Below, one piece after another: positions 62,353 to 64,000 of a stretch of DNA of 64,000 bases. The notes under the pieces are model-generated. The model worked only from the letters and a program-made list of their open reading frames with translations. It ran no database searches and was not told the DNA's origin. The stretch comes from Streptomyces spinoverrucosus (lineage in GTDB: Bacteria; Actinomycetota; Actinomycetes; Streptomycetales; Streptomycetaceae), in contig NZ_JADPZX010000001.1 of the NCBI RefSeq assembly GCF_015712165.1, positions 3,348,001 to 3,412,000 of the forward strand, given 5' to 3'. The position numbers and the translations under genes are program-made. How positions within the stretch are numbered: position 1 is the stretch's first letter; every line of letters begins with the position of its first letter.

Positions 62353-63375
62353 TCAGTACTGCTCGGTCTCCACGAAACCGGCGTCAGCATCGTCGTCGGC
62401 ACCGAACGCGTCCGCGGCAGCGGTCGGGTCGAATCCGGGCGGGCTGTCCTTCAGGGCCAGGCCCATGCCGGCCAGCTTCGCCTTGACCTCGTCGATGGAC
62501 TTCGCACCGAAGTTACGGATGTCCAGGAGGTCGGCCTCGGAACGAGCGACGAGCTCACCCACGGAGTGGATGCCCTCACGCTTGAGGCAGTTGTACGACC
62601 GAACGGTGAGCTCCAGCTCCTCGATCGGCAGCGCCAGATCGGCGGCAAGGGCGGCGTCCGTCGGGGACGGGCCCATGTCGATGCCCTCGGCGTCGATGTT
62701 CAGCTCACGCGCGAGACCGAACAGCTCGACCAGGGTCTTACCGGCGGAGGCCATGGCGTCACGCGGTCGCATCGCCTGCTTGGTCTCGACGTCGACGATC
62801 AGCTTGTCGAAGTCGGTGCGCTGCTCGACACGGGTCGCCTCGACCTTGTACGTGACCTTGAGCACCGGCGAGTAGATGGAGTCGACCGGGATACGGCCGA
62901 TCTCCTGACCCACCTGCTTGTTCTGCACGGCGGAGACGTAACCACGGCCACGCTCGACCGTGAGCTCCATCTCCAGCTTGCCCTTGCCGTTGAGCGTGGC
63001 GAGGACGAGGTCGGGGTTGTGCACCTCGACACCGGCCGGGGGCGCGATGTCGGCGGCGGTGACCAGACCCGGGCCCTGCTTGCGCAGGTACATCACGACC
63101 GGCTCGTCGTGCTCCGAGGAGACGACCAGCTGCTTGATGTTGAGGATCAGGTCGGTGACGTCCTCCTTGACGCCCGGCACGGTGGTGAACTCGTGCAGCA
63201 CGCCGTCGATACGGATGGACGTGACCGCCGCACCCGGGATCGAGGACAGGAGGGTCCGACGCAGGGAGTTGCCGAGGGTGTAGCCGAAGCCCGGCTCCAG
63301 CGGCTCGATCACGAACCGGGAGCGGAACTCGTCGACGACCTCTTCGGTCAACGAGGGACGCTGAGCGATCAGCAT
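62353..63375 (-). CDS. rpoA: DNA-directed RNA polymerase alpha subunit
   Basis: A 340-residue subunit that nucleates RNA polymerase assembly and contacts UP elements and activators. The N-terminal dimerisation domain has [40 protein letters not shown] and [18 protein letters not shown] sequence ([16 protein letters not shown]). The C-terminal DNA-binding domain has [20 protein letters not shown] and [20 protein letters not shown], then an acidic tail ([19 protein letters not shown]). ATG at 63375. It lies between rpsK and rplQ in the usual alpha operon. Confidence 0.98.
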   Translation of the reverse strand: MLIAQRPSLTEEVVDEFRSRFVIEPLEPGFGYTLGNSLRRTLLSSIPGAAVTSIRIDGVLHEFTTVPGVKEDVTDLILNIKQLVVSSEHDEPVVMYLRKQGPGLVTAADIAPPAGVEVHNPDLVLATLNGKGKLEMELTVERGRGYVSAVQNKQVGQEIGRIPVDSIYSPVLKVTYKVEATRVEQRTDFDKLIVDVETKQAMRPRDAMASAGKTLVELFGLARELNIDAEGIDMGPSPTDAALAADLALPIEELELTVRSYNCLKREGIHSVGELVARSEADLLDIRNFGAKSIDEVKAKLAGMGLALKDSPPGFDPTAAADAFGADDDADAGFVETEQY

Positions 63376-63492
63376 GTTTGCGTTCCTTTAGTCAGGGGCG
63401 CCCGCTATATGACGCCCGACTGGGTACTGCAAGGGTACGGGCGGCACGACCCGAAGGAGCCGTACCGCCCGGAAAACCCTGACGAAGCGAGG

Positions 63493-63897
63493 TCAGACGC
63501 GACGACGCTTCGGCGGACGGCAGCCGTTGTGCGGGGTCGGGGTGACGTCCTGGATGGAGCCGACCTCGAGGCCGGTCGCCTGGAGCGAACGGATCGCGGT
63601 CTCACGACCGGAGCCCGGGCCCTTGACGAACACGTCGACCTTGCGCATGCCGTGCTCCTGGGCGCGGCGGGCGGCCGACTCGGCGGCCATCTGCGCGGCG
63701 AACGGCGTGGACTTCCGGGAGCCCTTGAAGCCGACGTGGCCGGCGGAGGCCCAGGAGATCACGTTGCCGGACGGGTCCGTGATGGAAACGATCGTGTTGT
63801 TGAACGTGCTCTTGATGTGCGCGTGGCCGTGAGCGACGTTCTTCTTTTCCTTGCGGCGCACCTTCTTGGCAGCGCCCTGACGTCCCTTGGGGGGCAT
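63493..63897 (-). CDS. rpsK: 30S ribosomal protein S11
   Basis: A 134-residue ribosomal protein with the N-terminal basic extension [20 protein letters not shown], then [60 protein letters not shown] and the terminal [21 protein letters not shown] at 63897 with GGAG upstream. It follows rpsM and precedes rpoA. Confidence 0.98.
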   Translation of the reverse strand: MPPKGRQGAAKKVRRKEKKNVAHGHAHIKSTFNNTIVSITDPSGNVISWASAGHVGFKGSRKSTPFAAQMAAESAARRAQEHGMRKVDVFVKGPGSGRETAIRSLQATGLEVGSIQDVTPTPHNGCRPPKRRRV

Positions 63898-63961
63898 CTC
63901 TTAACTCCTACGGAGGTGGTCGGTCCTACAGCGAAGACCGTGGACGGTGGTCCGCTGCGGA

Positions 63962-64000
63962 CTACTTCTTGCCCGGCTTCTTCTTGCCGGCGATGGCGCG
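63962..64000 (-). CDS. rpsM: 30S ribosomal protein S13, last 12 codons (window edge)
   Basis: The minus strand reads RAIAGKKKPGKK then stop TAG at 63964-63962. This is the basic C-terminus of S13, expected directly upstream of rpsK in the alpha operon. The rest lies outside the window. Confidence 0.9.
   Translation of the reverse strand, partial: RAIAGKKKPGKK

Overview
The window is high-GC actinobacterial chromosome, almost certainly Streptomyces. Evidence: BldM, WhiD and a ShbA-like sigma factor side by side, GroEL1 with a His-rich tail, many GTG starts, GTGA stop/start overlaps, leaderless promoters, DUF397/DUF5753 regulator remnants and a rare TTA codon. From memory, the core gene order matches the conserved arm from glpD through bldM-whiD, groES-groEL1, alr, glmS, glmM, rpsI-rplM and truA to rplQ-rpoA-rpsK-rpsM of Streptomyces chromosomes. 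I ran no database search.

Layout. (1) 1-10.6 kb: glpD (cut by the left edge), a nucleotide-sugar dehydrogenase homologue lacking its catalytic Cys, a small membrane protein, an IS30-family element sitting in the loop of a terminator hairpin, two IMPDH-family genes (guaB3, guaB), the sigma factor gene, a 39-bp tandem repeat tract, bldM with a BldN-type promoter, and whiD. (2) 10.6-19.3 kb: LysR regulator, MOSC protein, a multicopper oxidase broken by one extra G, an SDR, a large STAND-type NTPase with a TTA codon, and a divergent ABM/SnoaL-like protein. (3) 19.3-26.3 kb: groES-groEL1 under two CIRCE operators, a coupled pair of polysaccharide deacetylase lipoproteins (one with decayed motifs), a THUMP-like methyltransferase, and a YCII protein with an ECF42-type sigma factor. 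(4) 26.4-39.2 kb, accessory: a membrane NACHT-WD40 protein ending inside an octamer repeat, an LCP protein, then a xylan-utilisation locus (GH10 xylanase, LacI repressor, sugar ABC importer without its ATPase, GH3 beta-xylosidase) with a shared operator motif. (5) 39.2-51 kb: tsaD-rimI-tsaB, an iron-box-preceded 55-residue protein, tsaE, alpha/beta hydrolase, alr, an L,D-transpeptidase, nnrE/nnrD, a secreted beta-helix protein with a LacI-type operator, and acpS. (6) 50.4-51.7 kb: decayed remnants of an Rpn-type gene and an XRE/DUF5753 regulator fused head to head, plus DUF397. (7) 51.7-64 kb: glmS, an unknown protein, coaA, DUF389, glmM, rpsI-rplM, a secreted protein, truA, rplQ, rpoA, rpsK and the end of rpsM.

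How the genes work together. The xylan locus is a complete extracellular-to-intracellular pathway: the secreted xylanase releases xylo-oligosaccharides, the binding protein and permeases import them (energised by an ATPase encoded elsewhere) and BxlA-like GH3 releases xylose, with one LacI-type repressor probably controlling both transcription units. The tsaB/D/E genes make t6A tRNA. alr, glmS, glmM, LCP and the L,D-transpeptidase serve the cell envelope. The best candidates for poorly described biology are the TTA-containing STAND NTPase, the membrane NACHT-WD40 protein, the iron-box small protein, and the regulatory and mutational details listed as findings.
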